Below, piece after piece: positions 33,856-43,605 of a DNA stretch of 64,000 nucleotides. The position numbers were made by a program, and so were the translations under genes. The stretch is from Aliiglaciecola sp. LCG003 (GTDB taxonomy: Bacteria > Pseudomonadota > Gammaproteobacteria > Enterobacterales > Alteromonadaceae): NCBI RefSeq assembly GCF_030316135.1, contig NZ_CP128185.1, positions 3,844,001 through 3,908,000 on the forward strand. Reading direction: 5' to 3'. The notes under the pieces are model-generated. The model saw only the letters and a program-made list of their open reading frames with translations, had not been told where the DNA came from and made no database searches. The number at the start of each line of letters is the position of its first letter. Positions within the stretch are counted from its first letter, which is position 1.

Positions 33856-36075
33856 ATGAAAAAATATTTATCTATTACCGCTTTCAGCATTCTTACGTTG
33901 ATAGCTTCAACCGCGATTGCTCAACAATCTCTTAGCATTGAACGCATTTTCCAGTCTCCCGCGCTGGACGGCTCTGCGCCTAAAAAACTTAAAGTCTCCC
34001 CTGATGGAAAACGTGTCACCTTTTTAAAAGGCAAAACCTCAGATTACGAACGTTATGATTTGTGGGAATATGACGTACAAACTGGCAAAACCCAAATGCT
34101 GTTTAATTCCAATGATCTTATCAGTGGCACCGAACAGCTCTCAGACGAAGAAAAAGCCAGAAGAGAACGCATGCGCGAAAGCGGCAGCGGGATCATCGAA
34201 TACTTTTGGTCTGATGACGGCAGTGCTTTGCTATTTCCATTGGGTGGAGATGCATATTATTTAAAATTAGGCGAATCCAAGGCTCGTCAATTATTGGCAA
34301 CCGACGCATTTGAAACCGATATTCGTTTTTCACCCAAAGGTAATTTCATCTCTTATGTAAGGGAACAAAACCTATATGTAAAACATATCGCAACTGGCAA
34401 AGAAACAGCTATTACTACTGAAGGCGGCGGAAACATTAAATTCGCAATGGCCGAATTTGTTGCACAAGAAGAAATGAGCCGTATGACCGGTTACTGGTGG
34501 TCTCCTGATGAAACTAAAATAGCCTTAACCAAAGTCGATATGTCACCCGTTGAAGTCATTACCCGTAGTGAAATCTACGCTGATTCAATCAAGATGATAA
34601 GCCAACGTTACCCATCAGCAGGGACACCAAATGTTGCCATTGAGTTAGCAGTTTACAATCTAGCTAATGGCAAAACACAGTGGCTTGATATGGGTGAAGA
34701 AAAGGACATTTATTTGGCCAGAGCTAAATGGATGCCTGATAGCGAAACCCTAACTTATCAGTGGCAAAGCCGCAATCAACAGATCCTTGAGTTGCGGGCT
34801 TACAACAGCAAAACGGCTAAGCAAACGGTTTTACTGAAAGAAACAAGTGATACATGGGTAAATTTGCATGACGATCTGTACTTCATTAATAATGGTACCC
34901 AATTCTTGTGGGCCAGCGAAAGGGATGGTTTCAAGCACCTGTATTTATTCGATAAGCAAGGCAAGCTAATTGAGCAACTCACAGCGGGAGACTGGGTGGT
35001 TGATCAGGTAGAGGCCATAGATACAAATAATCAATTGGTCTATTTCAGTGGACGCAAAGATACTCCTATCGAAAAACATCTCTACCAGGTATCACTCCAA
35101 GGTGGCGAAATTCAAAAAGTTAGTCAACGCCAAGGCTTTCATGAAGTTACCTTCAGCGAAGATGCATCTATTTATGTAGACCGCTACTCAAGCGTAAATA
35201 CCCCATGGCAGGTTAGTTTGCATAGCAATGACGGAAACCGACTAACTTGGCTAGAGCAAAATCAAATTAATAAAGATCATCCGTTATATGCCTATCAATC
35301 TGATTGGGTTAAACCCGAGTTTGGTACCTTCAAAACCAACGACGGTGTCGACTTACATTACCGTCTTTTCAAACCTAAGAAGATAGCAGGTAAGCATGCT
35401 GCCATCGTATTTGTTTACGGCGGCCCTCATGCACAAATTGTGCAGGACAAATGGTACGCAAACCGTGGTCTGCTGATGCAATATTGGGTAAACAAGGGTT
35501 ATGTCGTCTTTACTGTGGATAATCGAGGCTCTAATTTCCGTGGCAAAGCCTTTGAAGAACCTTTATATACTAAAATGGGCAGTGTTGAAGTTGACGATCA
35601 GGTTGCCGGAGCGAAATTCCTCGCGTCTTTGGGCTATGTAGATGAACAACGAATTGGCATCTATGGTCATAGTTATGGCGGCTATATGGCGTTGATGACC
35701 ATGTTTAAAGCCGGTGATGTGTTTAGCGCAGGCGTATCTGGTGCACCGGTTACCGATTGGCAGCTATATGACACCCACTACACAGAGCGCTACATGGGCA
35801 ACCCCAAGCAGCTTGCTGACGCATACCGAGCCGCTTCAGTTTTCCCCTATGCAAAAGACTTGAAAAAGCCTCTGTTGATTTATCATGGTATGGCTGATGA
35901 CAATGTATTGTTCAAGCACAGTACTAAACTGTACAAGCACCTGCAGGACTTGGCTATTCCATTTGAAACTATGGATTATCCGGGCAAGAAACACAGCATC
36001 CGTGGTAAAAATACTGGTATCCATTTATATAAAACCATTACCAACTTCTTTGACCGAACTATTGGCGCTAAGTAA
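33856..36075 (+). CDS. Dipeptidyl peptidase IV (S9B family)
   Basis: This 739-residue secreted serine peptidase removes X-Pro dipeptides from N-termini. It has a signal peptide (MKKYLSITAFSILTLIASTAIA) and an N-terminal beta-propeller (DPPIV_N, about 60-470) containing FVAQEEMSRMTGYWWSPD, with the paired Glu that bind the substrate amine. A C-terminal alpha/beta-hydrolase domain has the nucleophile in GHSYGGY (near residue 610), Asp in GMADDNV and His in GKKHSI. A hairpin terminator follows. It fits protein scavenging in marine heterotrophs. Confidence 0.92.
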   Translation: MKKYLSITAFSILTLIASTAIAQQSLSIERIFQSPALDGSAPKKLKVSPDGKRVTFLKGKTSDYERYDLWEYDVQTGKTQMLFNSNDLISGTEQLSDEEKARRERMRESGSGIIEYFWSDDGSALLFPLGGDAYYLKLGESKARQLLATDAFETDIRFSPKGNFISYVREQNLYVKHIATGKETAITTEGGGNIKFAMAEFVAQEEMSRMTGYWWSPDETKIALTKVDMSPVEVITRSEIYADSIKMISQRYPSAGTPNVAIELAVYNLANGKTQWLDMGEEKDIYLARAKWMPDSETLTYQWQSRNQQILELRAYNSKTAKQTVLLKETSDTWVNLHDDLYFINNGTQFLWASERDGFKHLYLFDKQGKLIEQLTAGDWVVDQVEAIDTNNQLVYFSGRKDTPIEKHLYQVSLQGGEIQKVSQRQGFHEVTFSEDASIYVDRYSSVNTPWQVSLHSNDGNRLTWLEQNQINKDHPLYAYQSDWVKPEFGTFKTNDGVDLHYRLFKPKKIAGKHAAIVFVYGGPHAQIVQDKWYANRGLLMQYWVNKGYVVFTVDNRGSNFRGKAFEEPLYTKMGSVEVDDQVAGAKFLASLGYVDEQRIGIYGHSYGGYMALMTMFKAGDVFSAGVSGAPVTDWQLYDTHYTERYMGNPKQLADAYRAASVFPYAKDLKKPLLIYHGMADDNVLFKHSTKLYKHLQDLAIPFETMDYPGKKHSIRGKNTGIHLYKTITNFFDRTIGAK

Positions 36076-36086
36076 GTTGTAAACCA

Positions 36087-36123
36087 AAAGGGATGGCGTC
36101 GCCAAACGACCCATCCCTTTTTT
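36087..36123 (+). terminator. Intrinsic terminator after dipeptidyl peptidase IV
   Basis: AAAGGGATGG and CCATCCCTTT pair across a 14-base loop and are followed by T residues. The arm is preceded by a short A-rich run, so it may also serve the convergent gene at 36178. Confidence 0.8.
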
Positions 36124-36177
36124 CATAGCATAGAAGCATTTTAACCACTGAATGATTACGCCTTCGCACAAGGCTGA

Positions 36178-36549
36178 TTAGAACATGGAGTCTGCAAGGG
36201 TTTTCTGAATACCTACCACTACATGTTTATTCAATTGCTTTTCAATTGGTTCGTCTTGACCAGACACCCAAATTTTAATCTCAGCATCTAAATCAAAATG
36301 TCCCGCAGACTCAAGTTTGAACTGGGTGATAGCACGATATGGAATAGAGTGATAATCGACTTTACGCCCTGTCAGCCCTTGTTTATCTATTAAGATTAAG
36401 CGTTTGTTGGTAAACACATACATATCACGCACTTCCTTGAAGACTCTTTCAACAGTCTCATTAACACCAATAATAGGTGCCAGCTCTTCACTCACATCGG
36501 CTACATCTATCTCGGATGCATTACCCATAATTTTGTCTAACAATCCCAT
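36178..36549 (-). CDS. Bacterial PH-domain protein
   Basis: This 123-residue protein fits the bacterial pleckstrin-homology fold. Its signature includes ERVFKEVRDMYVFTNKRLILIDKQGLTGRKVDYHSIPYRAI, a common pattern in this family. It has no membrane segment or signal. The function of these proteins is unknown. It is convergent with dipeptidyl peptidase IV and divergent from the dehydratase gene. Confidence 0.8.
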   Translation of the reverse strand: MGLLDKIMGNASEIDVADVSEELAPIIGVNETVERVFKEVRDMYVFTNKRLILIDKQGLTGRKVDYHSIPYRAITQFKLESAGHFDLDAEIKIWVSGQDEPIEKQLNKHVVVGIQKTLADSMF

Positions 36550-36711
36550 TCCATTACTCCTTTATGCAATATCTATTAATTATTCTGTGTGGCACCAAGC
36601 ATAGGGGAACCGGTATAAAACACAACAGCAAGTTTTCCTGAACGATATTAAAACGGCCAAAAATATGCTTCACTATTGGATTGAATGATTCAGCCTAAAT
36701 TACGGATTATC

Positions 36712-37716
36712 ATGATTAGTTTTGCAGATGTAGATGCCGCACATAAGCGTATATCGTCGATGATACATCAAACCCCTATTTTAGAATCGTCTATGCTAAA
36801 TGAATGCTTAGGCAGTCGCATTTTGTTTAAAGCCGAGTGTTTGCAGCGCACAGGGGCATTCAAAGTCAGGGGCGCTCTTAATTGCCTAACCAGGTTAGCT
36901 GAACAAGGAAAGCTACCTAAGCACATTGTCGCTAATAGCTCTGGCAATCACGCTCAAGCCGTTGCCTATGCTGCACGTAAATACAACATACCAGCGACTA
37001 TATACTCTACTGTTAATGTGTCCGCCGTAAAGGCAGCAGCCACCAAGCACTACGGCGCTAAATTAAAATTGTTTAATACTCGTAAAGAAGCTGACCTTGC
37101 AGTGCAACACGCAGCTAAGCAGGAGGGAACCCTTTGGATCCCACCTTTTAACCACCCCGATATCATCGCAGGGCAAGGCACCTTAGCGTTTGATGCGCTA
37201 GCTCAAACCGGTGACGTAGATGCTGTTTTTGCCCCTTGTGGTGGCGGGGGTTTGCTTTCAGGTACATTAATAGCAACGCGGCAATTATGCCCTAACGCTA
37301 AAGTAATAGGCGCCGAACCCTTGGTTGCTAACGATGCAGCCCAGTCTTTGCGTAGTGGTAAAATAATCACTTTGGGGCAAGCCCCAATAACGCTAGCAGA
37401 CGGTGCAGCAACACCATCTGTGGGTCATCATACCTTCCCCATTTTAAAGCAACTTGATGCATTCTTCGAAGTCAGTGAAGTGCAAATTGCCTATTGGAGT
37501 CAATGGTTACAACACCTGCTGAAAATCCATGTGGAACCGACCAGCGCGATGAGTATGCAAGCTGTTGCAGAGTGGCTTGGCAGTGTTGCTAAAAACCAAA
37601 CAGTTTTAGTCTTACTCTCCGGCGGCAACATAGATCAAAGCATGATGTCACGCTTGTGGTCAGTGGATTATCTAAATGAATTACCGCAACTAGCATTGCA
37701 AAAGCACGAAATTTAG
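36712..37716 (+). CDS. Threonine dehydratase / serine racemase-like PLP enzyme
   Basis: This fold-type II PLP enzyme of about 334 residues has the lysine that binds PLP in TGAFKVRGA (Lys51 from this start) and the phosphate-binding loop CGGGGLLSG. SSGNHAQAVAYAA and the substrate loop are also typical. There is no C-terminal ACT domain, so it is the catabolic/serine-racemase type, not the regulated IlvA type. The start MISFADVDAA fits relatives; an upstream in-frame ATG at 36685 would add 9 residues. Confidence 0.8.
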   Translation: MISFADVDAAHKRISSMIHQTPILESSMLNECLGSRILFKAECLQRTGAFKVRGALNCLTRLAEQGKLPKHIVANSSGNHAQAVAYAARKYNIPATIYSTVNVSAVKAAATKHYGAKLKLFNTRKEADLAVQHAAKQEGTLWIPPFNHPDIIAGQGTLAFDALAQTGDVDAVFAPCGGGGLLSGTLIATRQLCPNAKVIGAEPLVANDAAQSLRSGKIITLGQAPITLADGAATPSVGHHTFPILKQLDAFFEVSEVQIAYWSQWLQHLLKIHVEPTSAMSMQAVAEWLGSVAKNQTVLVLLSGGNIDQSMMSRLWSVDYLNELPQLALQKHEI

Positions 37717-37761
37717 GTCACTTTTAAAGGTGAAAAATGAGCATAATCAATGGAAACGTAG

Positions 37762-39408
37762 ATGAAAACCTTAGCAATTTTATTAATCTCTGCCCTTAGC
37801 TTTTTGGCCCAAGCAAAACCTACTATTGTGGGAAATGTAAAGGGTTATACCCTGTCGAACTCAGGGGCATTAATACAGTTTAGTCATATCGCCTTCGAGG
37901 GTGGAAAAGTATTAGCCATCGGCGATCCGACGCTATTAAACCAGTTTCAAGATAATATTTTCATCGATGGAAAGCAGAAAACCCTAATACCTGGTTTGAT
38001 TGATTCACACGGACACATGTTGGGATTAGGGGCTACTCTATTGCAAGTGGATGTCAGAGAAGATGCTAGTGCCCAAAAAGCCGCCATGCATGTGCGCGAT
38101 TATGCAGCGAAAAACCCGCAACTAAATTGGGTAATAGGTAGCGGCTGGAATCAGGTCTTATGGCCAGATAAAGCCTTCCCAACCGCCAAACAATTGGATG
38201 AATACATAAGCGATACTCCAGTTTGGCTTGAGCGGGTGGATGGCCATGCGGGTTGGGCAAATTCCAAAGCCCTCGAGCTCGCTGGAGTAGATAGAAACAG
38301 CGTAGATCCACCCGGTGGTAAGATAGTAAAAGATCAACAGGGTAATCCGACTGGTGTACTGATTGACACGGCTATGTCATTGGTCGAAAAATATTTACCA
38401 AAGGCCGATACTGTCTTCTATCAGGCCAGTCTTGATGCAGCGACGGCGCATCTATTATCGCTGGGCATTACCAGCATGCATGATGCTGGTATTAGCCAAT
38501 CTGTATATGATTTCTACCAAAATCAAGCGGCTCAAAATCAATTGAAAGTGCGCATATATGCTATGTTAGCGGCCACTGATCCTAATATAGAAAGTATGCT
38601 TAAAGCAGGTTACATTAATGCCCAAAATGACTTTTTATCTATCAGAAGCGTCAAAGTTTATGGCGACGGCGCATTAGGCAGTCGTGGGGCCGCATTATTC
38701 GAAGACTACTCAGATGCGCCGCATAATCGCGGCTTGTTGGTGACTCAAGAAAATCAACTTAAACCATTGTTTGATTTAGTCTTGGGCAGCAAATTCCAAC
38801 TTAATTATCATGCCATTGGTGACCGAGCAAATCGCTTGGCACTGGACAACTTTGAACAAACCTTTAAATCTCTAGGCGGCGAAGATTTACGCAATCGCGT
38901 AGAGCATACACAAGTCATTAGCCTTGATGATATTCCTCGCTTTAAACTGCTAAATATCATTCCAGCAATGCAGCCTACTCATGCCACCAGCGATATGAAT
39001 ATGGCCGAGGATAGGATTGGTAAAGACCGCTTACGTGGCGCTTATGCTTGGCAACGATTCGTTGCGCAAGGCTCACCCCTTGCCCTAGGTTCAGATTTCC
39101 CAGTAGAGCTAGCCAACCCATTTTACGGTTTGCACGCAGCAGTTACTCGTCAAGATAGAAACAATCAGCCAGATGATGGATGGATACCTAGCCAATCTTT
39201 AACGCTACTACAAGCGTTTAAAGGTTTCACAATTGACGGTGCTTACGCGGCTCATCAAGAACAGAAACTAGGTGGCTTGACCGAAGGTAAATGGGCCGAT
39301 TTTATTCTAATTGACCGAGATATCTTTAGCATCCCGCCTGAGGATATTTGGAAAACCCAAGTATTAGAAACGTGGGTTGCTGGGTCTCAAGTATTTAGCG
39401 CCCAATAG
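37762..39408 (+). CDS. Secreted amidohydrolase (YtcJ-like)
   Basis: This 548-residue metal-dependent hydrolase has a signal peptide (MKTLAILLISALSFLAQA). Amidohydrolase features are the metal-binding SHGHM (His-x-His), YHAIGDRA, EHTQVIS and GSDFPVE. The overall pattern with LIPGLIDSHGH and the C-terminal GKWADFILID matches the YtcJ-like amidohydrolase_3 group. Substrate unknown. Location is periplasmic or exported. Confidence 0.85.
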   Translation: MKTLAILLISALSFLAQAKPTIVGNVKGYTLSNSGALIQFSHIAFEGGKVLAIGDPTLLNQFQDNIFIDGKQKTLIPGLIDSHGHMLGLGATLLQVDVREDASAQKAAMHVRDYAAKNPQLNWVIGSGWNQVLWPDKAFPTAKQLDEYISDTPVWLERVDGHAGWANSKALELAGVDRNSVDPPGGKIVKDQQGNPTGVLIDTAMSLVEKYLPKADTVFYQASLDAATAHLLSLGITSMHDAGISQSVYDFYQNQAAQNQLKVRIYAMLAATDPNIESMLKAGYINAQNDFLSIRSVKVYGDGALGSRGAALFEDYSDAPHNRGLLVTQENQLKPLFDLVLGSKFQLNYHAIGDRANRLALDNFEQTFKSLGGEDLRNRVEHTQVISLDDIPRFKLLNIIPAMQPTHATSDMNMAEDRIGKDRLRGAYAWQRFVAQGSPLALGSDFPVELANPFYGLHAAVTRQDRNNQPDDGWIPSQSLTLLQAFKGFTIDGAYAAHQEQKLGGLTEGKWADFILIDRDIFSIPPEDIWKTQVLETWVAGSQVFSAQ

Positions 39409-39435
39409 CACTTACTTATGATGCTGCTTAAATAA

Positions 39436-40293
39436 TTAGGCAGCATCACTATTGATATTCGCTTTACTTTGTTGTGCTTTTTTTGCGGATCGAGGGGTTA
39501 CCGTTTCCACTTTACGTTGTTTTTCGTATAAGAACCTAAGTACTTCATGGCGATAATGGTTATATTGGGCATTATCTGCCAAGTCGATACGATTGCGTGG
39601 TCTTTCTAAGTCCACTGACAATATTTCCCCCACTGTGGCCGACGGGCCATTGGTCATCATTACAATTCTATCTGATAACAACACGGCTTCGTCCACATCA
39701 TGGGTTATCATAATGACGGTATTACCTAACTCTGCTTGGATCTCCATCAATGAATCTTGCAGGTGGGCACGTGTTAGCGCATCCAATGCGCCAAAAGGCT
39801 CATCCATCAACAGGACTTTTGGTTGCATCGACAAAGCTCGGGCTATTCCCACCCGTTGTTTCATACCTCCGGAAATTTCAGCAGGTAATTTATCTCTAGC
39901 ATGACTCATATGTACCAAGTCCAAGTTATGCTCCACCCATTCGCGAATCTGCTGTTTGCTACGTGGCTGTTGACTTTGTTTTACTGCAAGCTCAACATTT
40001 TTATAGACTGACAACCAAGGCAATAAAGAGTGATTTTGAAACACCACCGCCCGCTCAGGGCCTGGCTCGTTCACTTCAGTCTGGTCTAGGATCACACCTC
40101 CGGTGGTGGCTTGCAGCAAACCAGCCACAATATTCAGCACCGTTGATTTTCCACATCCAGAGTGTCCAATCAACGAAATAAATTCGCCCTTTTTGATCCT
40201 CAAGTTCACGTCAGTAAGGGCATTAAACACTCCTGTCGGGGTGGGAAAATCAATTCCTACTTGAGTGAGTTCTAAATGATGTTGTTTAGTCAT
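39436..40293 (-). CDS. nrtD: Nitrate-type ABC transporter ATP-binding protein
   Basis: This 285-residue ABC ATPase energises nitrate import. It has Walker A GHSGCGKST, signature ISGGMKQRVGIARAL, Walker B LLMDEPFGALD and the H-loop ITHDVDEAV. It belongs to the NrtD/SsuB/TauB group; placement next to NrtA- and NrtB-type genes supports nitrate. It is the last gene of the operon. A stem of GATGCTGC/GCAGCATC spans its stop codon and the intergenic gap, without a T-run. Confidence 0.85.
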   Translation of the reverse strand: MTKQHHLELTQVGIDFPTPTGVFNALTDVNLRIKKGEFISLIGHSGCGKSTVLNIVAGLLQATTGGVILDQTEVNEPGPERAVVFQNHSLLPWLSVYKNVELAVKQSQQPRSKQQIREWVEHNLDLVHMSHARDKLPAEISGGMKQRVGIARALSMQPKVLLMDEPFGALDALTRAHLQDSLMEIQAELGNTVIMITHDVDEAVLLSDRIVMMTNGPSATVGEILSVDLERPRNRIDLADNAQYNHYRHEVLRFLYEKQRKVETVTPRSAKKAQQSKANINSDAA

Positions 40294-40319
40294 TGTAAGG
40301 GTTCCTTATTTTCGCAGGA

Positions 40320-41312
40320 TCAACGAGTAATTGCATTCTTATCCCAACTTACCTGCCTTTGTAATATCAGCATAAGACGGTCTAAAATAAAGCCAATAAG
40401 CCCAATAGTGAGTACTGCCACCATAATTCTCGCCAAGGATTCTGAGCTACCATTTTGAAACTCATCCCAAACAAACTTTCCTAATCCGGGATTTTGCGCC
40501 AACATTTCAGCAGCGATTAATACCATCCAACCTATGCCCAAAGACAAACGCAATCCGGTGAATATCATCGGGATTGAGGAAGGCAACACGATTTTGACAA
40601 TATGCGTGATAGGCCCTAATCTTAATACCTTACTCACATTGATTAAGTCTGAGTCAATCGATGAAACGCCCACTGCGGTATTGATCAACGTTGGCCACAA
40701 GCAACACAAGGACACGGTCACAGCAGAGGTAATAAATGACTTAGAAAACATCGGGTCGTCACTCACATAGACTGCACTGACCACCATGGTTACTAGGGGT
40801 AACCATGCTAGGGGTGACACGGGTTTAAATAGTTGAATCAATGGATTCATTGCCGCATAAGCGGATTTACTCAAACCGCAGGCAATTCCGACCGGTACAG
40901 CAATCAAAGAGGCAATAATAAAACCAATCATAACCGTGTATAAGCTGGTCCATATCTGTTGGAAAAATGTCGGTGCGCCAGTGAAGTTACGAATTTTAGG
41001 CTTATAACTTGGATCGGCCGCCACTCGCTGCGCATTACGTACCTCTTGGCGCTGATAGAATTCCTCCGCTTTAGATTGTTGAGCGTAATGTTCGTCTAGC
41101 AAAGTATTCGTTTGCTCCCAGACTTGTGCAGGGCCTGGAAATTGCCCCAAAGAAGTATCTATATTTCTAGCTGCCACATTCCAAATTAGCAAAAAGAATA
41201 TGATGCCTAACGTGGGTAAAATTAAGCCTGTCGCAAAGTTGGTCAGTTGGCTTTTGTCAAAACCAAACTTTACGTTTGGCGACATAATTGGAAAGCGCGT
41301 GGATTTAATCAT
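40320..41312 (-). CDS. nrtB: Nitrate-type ABC transporter permease
   Basis: This 330-residue inner-membrane permease has about six helices and an N-terminal extension carrying a periplasmic Gln/Arg-rich loop (about 55-105). The EAA-like loop is visible around VSSIDSDLINVSKVLRLGPI, and the C-terminal WMVLIAAEMLAQNPGLGKFVWDEFQNG is typical of NrtB-type permeases. It lies between the binding-protein and ATPase genes on the reverse strand. Confidence 0.85.
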   Translation of the reverse strand: MIKSTRFPIMSPNVKFGFDKSQLTNFATGLILPTLGIIFFLLIWNVAARNIDTSLGQFPGPAQVWEQTNTLLDEHYAQQSKAEEFYQRQEVRNAQRVAADPSYKPKIRNFTGAPTFFQQIWTSLYTVMIGFIIASLIAVPVGIACGLSKSAYAAMNPLIQLFKPVSPLAWLPLVTMVVSAVYVSDDPMFSKSFITSAVTVSLCCLWPTLINTAVGVSSIDSDLINVSKVLRLGPITHIVKIVLPSSIPMIFTGLRLSLGIGWMVLIAAEMLAQNPGLGKFVWDEFQNGSSESLARIMVAVLTIGLIGFILDRLMLILQRQVSWDKNAITR

Positions 41313-41376
41313 TAATGCTCATCCGGTTTATCAAAGTAATATTCAGCACAAGCGCGAACCTATGCTGGATTTAAAA

Positions 41377-42777
41377 TTAAAGTTTTATGTCGCCCTTCAA
41401 ACCAATGGCCAGCTTTTCCAAATAGGCATTGGGTTTTGTGCCGTCGTAAGTCACACCGTCTAGAAAATCCGATTGAGGGGGTTTGAAACCACTTTCTTGG
41501 TTAAAATCTGGAAAGTCAGAAGCGTTTGCTTTACCTTCTGCGATGAGCGACTTCGCTGCTAGAACATACACATCCGGACGATAGACACTCTTGGCGGTTT
41601 GCATGAACCAATCATCTGATTTGGCATCAGAGATCTGTCCCCAACGACGCATCTGAGTTAAGTACCAAATTGCGTCACTGTAGTAGGGGTAGGTGGCGTT
41701 GTGACGGAAGAACACATTGAAATCAGGTACCTCTCTTTTATCACCCTTTTCATATTCGAAGGTTCCCGTCATGCTATTAGCAATCACCTCAGGATCAGCT
41801 CCCACGTATTGAGACTTGGCTAGTATTTTTACGGCTTCACCGCGGTTAGCATTGTTGTTTTCATCCAACCACTTAGCCGCCCGGATCATCGCTTTTACTA
41901 CCCTGATATGCGTATTCGGATACTTATCGGCCCACTCTTTGCTAACACCAAAAACCTTCTCTGGATTGTTTTTCCAAATTTCATAGTCGGTTATTACCGG
42001 CACACCTATACCTTTGAATACAGCTTGCTGATTCCATGGTTCCCCTACGCAGTAGCCATGGATCGTCCCAGCTTCCATAGTTGCAGGCATTTGTGGCGGG
42101 GGCGTAACCGACAACAAAGCCTGCGCATCAATTTGACCACTGGTGTCGCCTTTATGCGGGGCGTAGAAACCCGGGTGAATTCCCCCTGCTGCTAGCCAAT
42201 AACGCAATTCATAGTTATGTGTGGAAACCGGAAAAACCATGCCCATTTTAAAAGGCTTACCGCTTTGCTGATATTTCTCAACTATAGGCTTTAGCGCATC
42301 AGCTTTGATGGGGTGTACTGGCAATCCATTTTGATGGGGGATATTGGCTTTCATTTGCTGCCAAATATCATTGGATACGGTAATTCCGTTGCCGTTCAGA
42401 TCCATACTAAATGCGGTAATAATATGTGCCTGAGTGCCATAGCCGATTGTCGCACCCAGCGGTTGGCCGGCAAGCATATGAGCGCCATCCAATTGACCAT
42501 CAATGACTCTATCCAATAGCACTTTCCAATTGGCCTGCGCTTCCAAAGTCACATAAAGGCCTTCATCTTCGAAGTATCCTTTCTCATAAGCAATGGCCAA
42601 AGGCGCCATGTCGGTCAGCTTTATGAAACCAATTTTGAGCTCTTCTTTTTCAGGCCAACCCAATTCTGCGGCCTGTGACGTTGTCGACAACAACCCAGCT
42701 ATTAGTCCCACAGCAACCAGCTTAGATGCTGTGCGTTTGACACTTTTGACTGCGACAGAAAGAGGTGAAGATAGCAT
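41377..42777 (-). CDS. nrtA: Nitrate-binding periplasmic protein (NrtA/NasF type)
   Basis: This 466-residue periplasmic binding protein has a signal peptide ending TTSQAAE. It shows the NrtA/CmpA pattern: [38 protein letters not shown] and [17 protein letters not shown]. It captures nitrate (or nitrite) for the NrtBD importer. A ribosome site (AAGGAG) lies just before the ATG at 42777, immediately after a strong leader terminator, so expression probably depends on antitermination. Substrate selectivity is inferred from family. Confidence 0.88.
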   Translation of the reverse strand: MLSSPLSVAVKSVKRTASKLVAVGLIAGLLSTTSQAAELGWPEKEELKIGFIKLTDMAPLAIAYEKGYFEDEGLYVTLEAQANWKVLLDRVIDGQLDGAHMLAGQPLGATIGYGTQAHIITAFSMDLNGNGITVSNDIWQQMKANIPHQNGLPVHPIKADALKPIVEKYQQSGKPFKMGMVFPVSTHNYELRYWLAAGGIHPGFYAPHKGDTSGQIDAQALLSVTPPPQMPATMEAGTIHGYCVGEPWNQQAVFKGIGVPVITDYEIWKNNPEKVFGVSKEWADKYPNTHIRVVKAMIRAAKWLDENNNANRGEAVKILAKSQYVGADPEVIANSMTGTFEYEKGDKREVPDFNVFFRHNATYPYYSDAIWYLTQMRRWGQISDAKSDDWFMQTAKSVYRPDVYVLAAKSLIAEGKANASDFPDFNQESGFKPPQSDFLDGVTYDGTKPNAYLEKLAIGLKGDIKL

Positions 42778-42797
42778 GGTCTGGCTCCTTTTTTTCC

Positions 42798-42884
42798 AAA
42801 AAAAAACCCACGCAAACTACAGGACACGAAAGTTTGCGTGGGCGACTTTGCCTTTATTTTTAGATCACTTAGGTATCTAAAAAT
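42798..42884 (-). promoter_or_regulatory. Attenuator leader of the nitrate transport operon
   Basis: Reading the reverse strand, the leader first forms a 10-bp perfect hairpin (arms 42856-42865 and 42875-42884). Next is a short stem GGC/GCC with hexaloop AAAGTC (42841-42852), then an intrinsic terminator with 12-bp perfect arms (42807-42818 and 42831-42842) and nine T residues (42798-42806). The ATG follows 20 bases later. The short stem shares bases with the base of the terminator stem. This resembles ANTAR/NasR-type antitermination of nitrate genes, whose RNA sites have hexaloops with A at 1 and G at 4; only the short stem fits that clearly. Confidence 0.65.
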
Positions 42885-43119
42885 TTTTTTAACTTTATAT
42901 TTTTATTATTATTCAGTGTTGCGCATTTGATGTTTTTATCATTTTAATGCGTCAGCACGTTTATCATTGCAGACTTGGTGCCAACTTTATTATTCATTAA
43001 AATCAGTCACTTAACATATTGTTCACAACGGGTAATCAGTAGAAGTTAACCAGCTTGGTGCGAATTGCACAAGCTTGGGGCGCATCCAGTGGCAACTAAT
43101 GTGCATAGACTCGCCAGCT
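42885..43119. other. AT-rich promoter region of nitrate operon
   Basis: These 235 bases precede the attenuator and should hold the nrt promoter. It is strongly AT-rich near 42885-42925. No sigma-54 or other activator site was recognised with confidence, and there is no small gene. Confidence 0.4.
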
Positions 43120-43605
43120 TTACTTGCGGGTCATATATAGGTAACAGGCCATTTCAGCCGATGGTGTCTCGGGATAGTCAGTTGGCAGGAAGCCTAAGGA
43201 ACGGTAAAGTTGTTCGGCAACTTTATTATCTTTAGCAACAAATAGTGAATACCCGTTAGTTTCCAATAGGCTCGGTGCTAGCTCGATTAATTTAAGCACC
43301 AGCAAGCCACCTAACCCTAAACCCCGTTTACTTGGTGCCACCACCAGACGTGCAAAGTGTGCTCGACCGCAGCGTATATAGCATTGACCAAAGGCCAACA
43401 TATTACCCGCTGAATCTTCGAGTTTGAAGGAGTGTAAGTCATGCAACTGAATTTGTAATGCAAGTGCTTTTAGCGTCAAAGGGTAGTCCATATTAGGACC
43501 ACCCCAGTCACGAATGGTTTTTACCGAGTCGAACCAACTATGCAGTGTAGGCATATCTGCTTCACCGGCGCTGACAAGCTCTATTGATAAAGGGTCTTTA
43601 TCCAT
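43120..43605 (-). CDS. GNAT family N-acetyltransferase
   Basis: This 161-residue acetyltransferase has the acetyl-CoA binding motif in LVVAPSKRGLGLGGLLVLKL (about 88-107) and a C-terminal YRSLGFLP typical of GNAT proteins. Substrate unknown. Its start overlaps the end of the metallo-beta-lactamase-fold gene by 25 bases, so the two are co-transcribed. Confidence 0.85.
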   Translation of the reverse strand: MDKDPLSIELVSAGEADMPTLHSWFDSVKTIRDWGGPNMDYPLTLKALALQIQLHDLHSFKLEDSAGNMLAFGQCYIRCGRAHFARLVVAPSKRGLGLGGLLVLKLIELAPSLLETNGYSLFVAKDNKVAEQLYRSLGFLPTDYPETPSAEMACYLYMTRK

